This document shows, in pieces, positions 61,300-64,000 of a stretch of 64,000 nucleotides of DNA (positions within the stretch are counted from its first letter, which is position 1; each line of letters begins with the position of its first letter). The position numbers and the translations under genes were made by a program. Source of the stretch: Antitrichia curtipendula (Eukaryota; Streptophyta; Bryopsida; Hypnales; Leucodontaceae); assembly GCA_951230915.1 (NCBI GenBank), contig OX579640.1:20294981-20358980 (forward strand), written 5' to 3'. The notes under the pieces were generated by a model. It was given only the letters and a program-made list of their open reading frames with translations. It ran no database searches and was not told where the DNA came from.

Positions 61300-61728
61300 A
61301 AGGTGGAGGCACCCATTTCCAACTAGTAACCTATACCCAACCTGTAGGATACAATCATTTCCAACCAAAACTGGAACAAATTTAGAACCAAAGCTTAGAA
61401 TGTATGTTTTTCCACCTTTTCAAGATTTTGGATTAATAAGTTCATGACACATGTCCCAAAGGAGTGAGCATGAAAGTAGGAAGTAATGAACAAGGAAGTA
61501 GTTATTGAATGATCGGAATTGGAAGAACCTAGACATTGGCTATGGGTCTAGAAAACTTTTCACCTCCCAAAATTCATAGTAATTTCCATTCAAGCAATAA
61601 AATTACCAATTTTTTTGCAATCCCCATCATTTCTATCTTTGCACATAGGAAAATATTTGCTTTGTTGTATACTACTCCAGATCATGTCTAGAATTGCTTA
61701 TTTGATCTGTTATTGGTACTTCCACGCA
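61300..61728. mobile_element. About 430-bp dispersed repeat, copy 4
   Basis: It starts AAGGTGGAGGCACCCATTTCC and ends near TTATTGGTACTTCCAC, an imperfect inverted repeat. The interior is collinear with the copies at 18597 and 46429. The site equivalent to the pogo insertion reads GGATTAATAAGTTCATGAC. Confidence 0.66.
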
Positions 61729-61873
61729 TATATTTTGTTTGTAATGTCTATAGGGAATGTGTATGTCTTACTCCTAAATTCCATTGTGCATAAATTTGGG
61801 TTGATACTTTGGTCAATGTACAAATTTTGGTTGAGATAAACACAACTAAATTGCCCATATAATTATATTAATA

Positions 61874-61998
61874 AAGGTATATTCCCACTTGGTGTTAAAG
61901 GTGTTGTTGTTGAGGGTCTTAGGAACAATATTAGACCTAATTTTGTACCAGATTCACATTCCAAACAACACCTCTAATACCAAGTGGAAACATACCTT
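61874..61998. repeat. 125-bp foldback MITE, copy 2
   Basis: AAGGTATATTCCCACTTGG at one end and its near reverse complement at the other. The centre GAGGGTCTTAGGAA is shared with 23255 and 62093. Confidence 0.82.
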
Positions 61999-62092
61999 AA
62001 TCTACAATAAGTTGTAAAATAATTCAAATGATCCTTAGAAATAATGAAAAAGATGCTTGTAAAACATGTTATGTCAGACTATTAGTTAAAAA

Positions 62093-62209
62093 TATGTTCC
62101 CACTTGGTGTTAAGAGTGTTGTTATTGAGGGTCTTAGGAACGAATTTAGACCTACTTCTGTACCAGATTCACATTCCAAACAGCACCTCTAACACCAAGT
62201 GGGAACATA
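62093..62209. repeat. About 117-bp foldback MITE, copy 3
   Basis: TATGTTCCCACTTGGTGTTA pairs with the reverse complement at the right end over nearly the whole arm. It is 95 bp from copy 2, in the same orientation. Confidence 0.82.
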
Positions 62210-63527
62210 CCTAAACACATGCAACTGATACAAGCAGACACATGCCACTGAAGTGAGTTCGTCGAGGAGGTTTTAGGGTTGAGCGTGCTTGAATGAATTT
62301 CACTCCAGAACTTTCTTTGTAATTGATGAGGTTAGAAGGTGGTTTTAATTTGTCGCTGCTATCACTGTCTATAGCTTGGATTTTGTCACATGGAGTTGTG
62401 GTTTTATAAAGCATCAGGGTTCTAAGGAGTTTTAGGTGTGGAGCTACAATCTTCTGCACAAACTTTTGAGGTTTAGGAGCTTCTTACGGTTTACAGGTAC
62501 ATCTCAAGCGCTTACTTCGTTTGACTTTATTGCTGTAGAGCTCTGGATTGCTCCTCTTGAAGCTCTTGGGTCTCTCTATTTCTATTAGTTTTTGTAGTTT
62601 GGGATGCGAAATTGTTTTCTTACGCCGGAAAGCTTACTTTTGACAACTGTTTGAGCTCTGATTGCGGATATTGTACTTGGGTTAGAGGATGATTAGCCAG
62701 GTGGTGTTTTGGACGTCGAATAGTCTTAATTCTCTAAGGATTTTCTGTGAGATAGGGTTTGAAGAGAGACGGAACTCTGCATCTTTGTCATGTTCTTTTC
62801 CTGCATTGTTATGAGATTTGCATTTTGACTTGGAAGCACGCAATGAATAGTGCAAGACTTTGCTGTTGAGGTTGGTTTCAAATAATCAATTGTTTCTGAT
62901 TTGAATTGAAGGAAACTATGTGTGTAGGAGTCTGCGTAGTGGGTGCTTCATGATTTCTATGTGCGTCACTGTCGGTGTTTGTGAGGCTCTGCCCTGTCAT
63001 TGTTGTTGTTGAGGGTTTTTTTAGAAAATTTGAACCCTGAAGGATTGCTCTACAATTTTGGAATCCCGTATTTCTTCACGTCATACATGGCACTTGAGTA
63101 AATTGATGAGTACAAGCTGAATATTAAGCTGATCAAACATGATGCTCTTCTTTCAATCTACATTTTGTCATTCTTTCTTACCTAATCAGTTTAAAGAAAC
63201 AAGGAAATTGATAGTCATCCAGAAAGGACTCCTCAGTTCTTTAGGCTTAAGTTCTGTAAGTATGTTGTGGAAGAAGGTGCTGATCAACGTTATGTGCTTG
63301 CATTGTCCTGGAGCAGTGTGGAGCAGTGTGATGTTTTTGTCTGGATTGATGTAGTGATTGGTGGATGAACCAACAGTCTTTACATTATATAGGTGTTTTC
63401 CTTTGAGACCAACAATAATTCGAATCATTTTTTTTCTATATTTGACATGTCTTGTATGTAATGATTTCAGATCCTATTCTTTGAGGACTCCTTCATCACA
63501 ATCAGGAGTTCATTGCAAGGGTATTTC
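62210..63527 (+). other. Upstream region of the F-box gene, probable promoter and 5' leader
   Basis: The base composition is less AT-rich than the DNA before it. A plausible acceptor ATGATTTCAG occurs near 63470, just before the F-box start, suggesting a 5' untranslated intron. No other coding frame is supported. Confidence 0.4.
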
Positions 63528-64000
63528 ATGGCGTCATCTGATTCGAATCATCTCCTTAATGAAATTATACGCAGTCTTCAAAGCTATGAGCATCTAGCTC
63601 TAGCCACTAGGCCATGCATACTTGCACCTCCCCCCCCTCCTGAGATGATCCTTGGCCCCACGGAAGAGATGGATCCCAAGTTGTGGGGCAATCTACAACA
63701 TCACATTGGTTTGGAGAGTGTTTTCGCCAAGTTGCCATTTCGAGAGTTTTTCCAGTTGCGCCTTGTGTGCAAGGAATTTAATGCAATGGCTTTTGATGAG
63801 AATTTTTTGGAGGCCAATGCAAATCCTCTCAGCAAGAAGCCTTTCTTTTGTTTAGTCCATCCAGACGGCATTTGGCAACTCTTTGTGGAGTATGACCGAG
63901 TCTCTAATGAGTGGCACCAATTGCCGGTTCCTACGCCGAATGGAACCACTGATGACTACCCTCCCCTGTGGAATGCTGGTGGTCATTTAGTCTGTGTTGA
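63528..64000 (+). CDS. F-box protein (probable F-box/kelch type), 3' end beyond the window
   Basis: It is open from ATG 63528 (MASSDSNHLLNEII) to the window edge, 157 codons without a stop. A Pro run (APPPPPE, about residues 33-39) precedes the F-box, about residues 49-92: DPKLWGNLQHHIGLESVF, AKLPFREFFQLRLVCKEFN. This is the L/P-rich signature that binds SKP1 in SCF ubiquitin ligases. After it, KPFFCLVHPDGIWQLFVEYD, then WHQLPVPTP, is typical of the first blade of kelch or galactose-oxidase-like propellers in plant F-box proteins. The substrate is unknown. The start is the first ATG after an apparent 5' leader acceptor. Confidence 0.88.
   Translation, partial: MASSDSNHLLNEIIRSLQSYEHLALATRPCILAPPPPPEMILGPTEEMDPKLWGNLQHHIGLESVFAKLPFREFFQLRLVCKEFNAMAFDENFLEANANPLSKKPFFCLVHPDGIWQLFVEYDRVSNEWHQLPVPTPNGTTDDYPPLWNAGGHLVCV

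Overview
The window is nuclear DNA of a land plant. The genes are split by GT-AG introns, the intergenic DNA is AT-rich, and there is no operon organisation. Gene families (a tandem DOXC-type 2-oxoglutarate dioxygenase pair, an otubain, an F-box gene) and the absence of recognisable LTR retrotransposons would suit a moss, liverwort, lycophyte or fern. The species cannot be fixed from the sequence alone.

Layout. 1-13.4 kb holds a divergent gene pair that looks like one large mobile element. On the minus strand (255-8008) is a 13-exon gene whose predicted protein of about 1,095 residues joins a ParB/sulfiredoxin-like domain to a DNA amino-methyltransferase fold. On the plus strand (9495-13333) is a Mutator-like transposase with a SWIM zinc finger, broken by three nonsense codons. 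The first intron of the ParB-methyltransferase gene is almost entirely a 24-copy, 139-bp tandem array, and each copy carries a 16-bp palindrome. A 15/16 match to that palindrome lies in the intron of the transposase gene.

15.3-19.4 kb is an eight-exon otubain gene. 19.4-34.9 kb is gene-poor and made largely of non-autonomous transposons flanked by TTAA (about 950-bp and about 223-bp families) plus other short repeats. 34.9-38.0 kb and 49.2-53.7 kb are two tandem 2-oxoglutarate/Fe(II) dioxygenase genes with the same exon phases and near-identical exon lengths, separated by 11 kb of the same repeats. 55.1 kb carries a probable tRNA-derived SINE. 57.2-59.3 kb is a complete pogo-like DNA transposon with an intact transposase ORF, 25-bp terminal inverted repeats and a TA target duplication, inserted into an older repeat whose empty copies are also in the window. 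The window ends inside an F-box gene (63528 onward).

How they relate. The cellular genes (otubain, dioxygenases, F-box) are independent single-copy or tandem genes. The novelty lies in the mobile DNA: a ParB-methyltransferase plus satellite array plus transposase unit at the left, and a recently inserted pogo element at the right.
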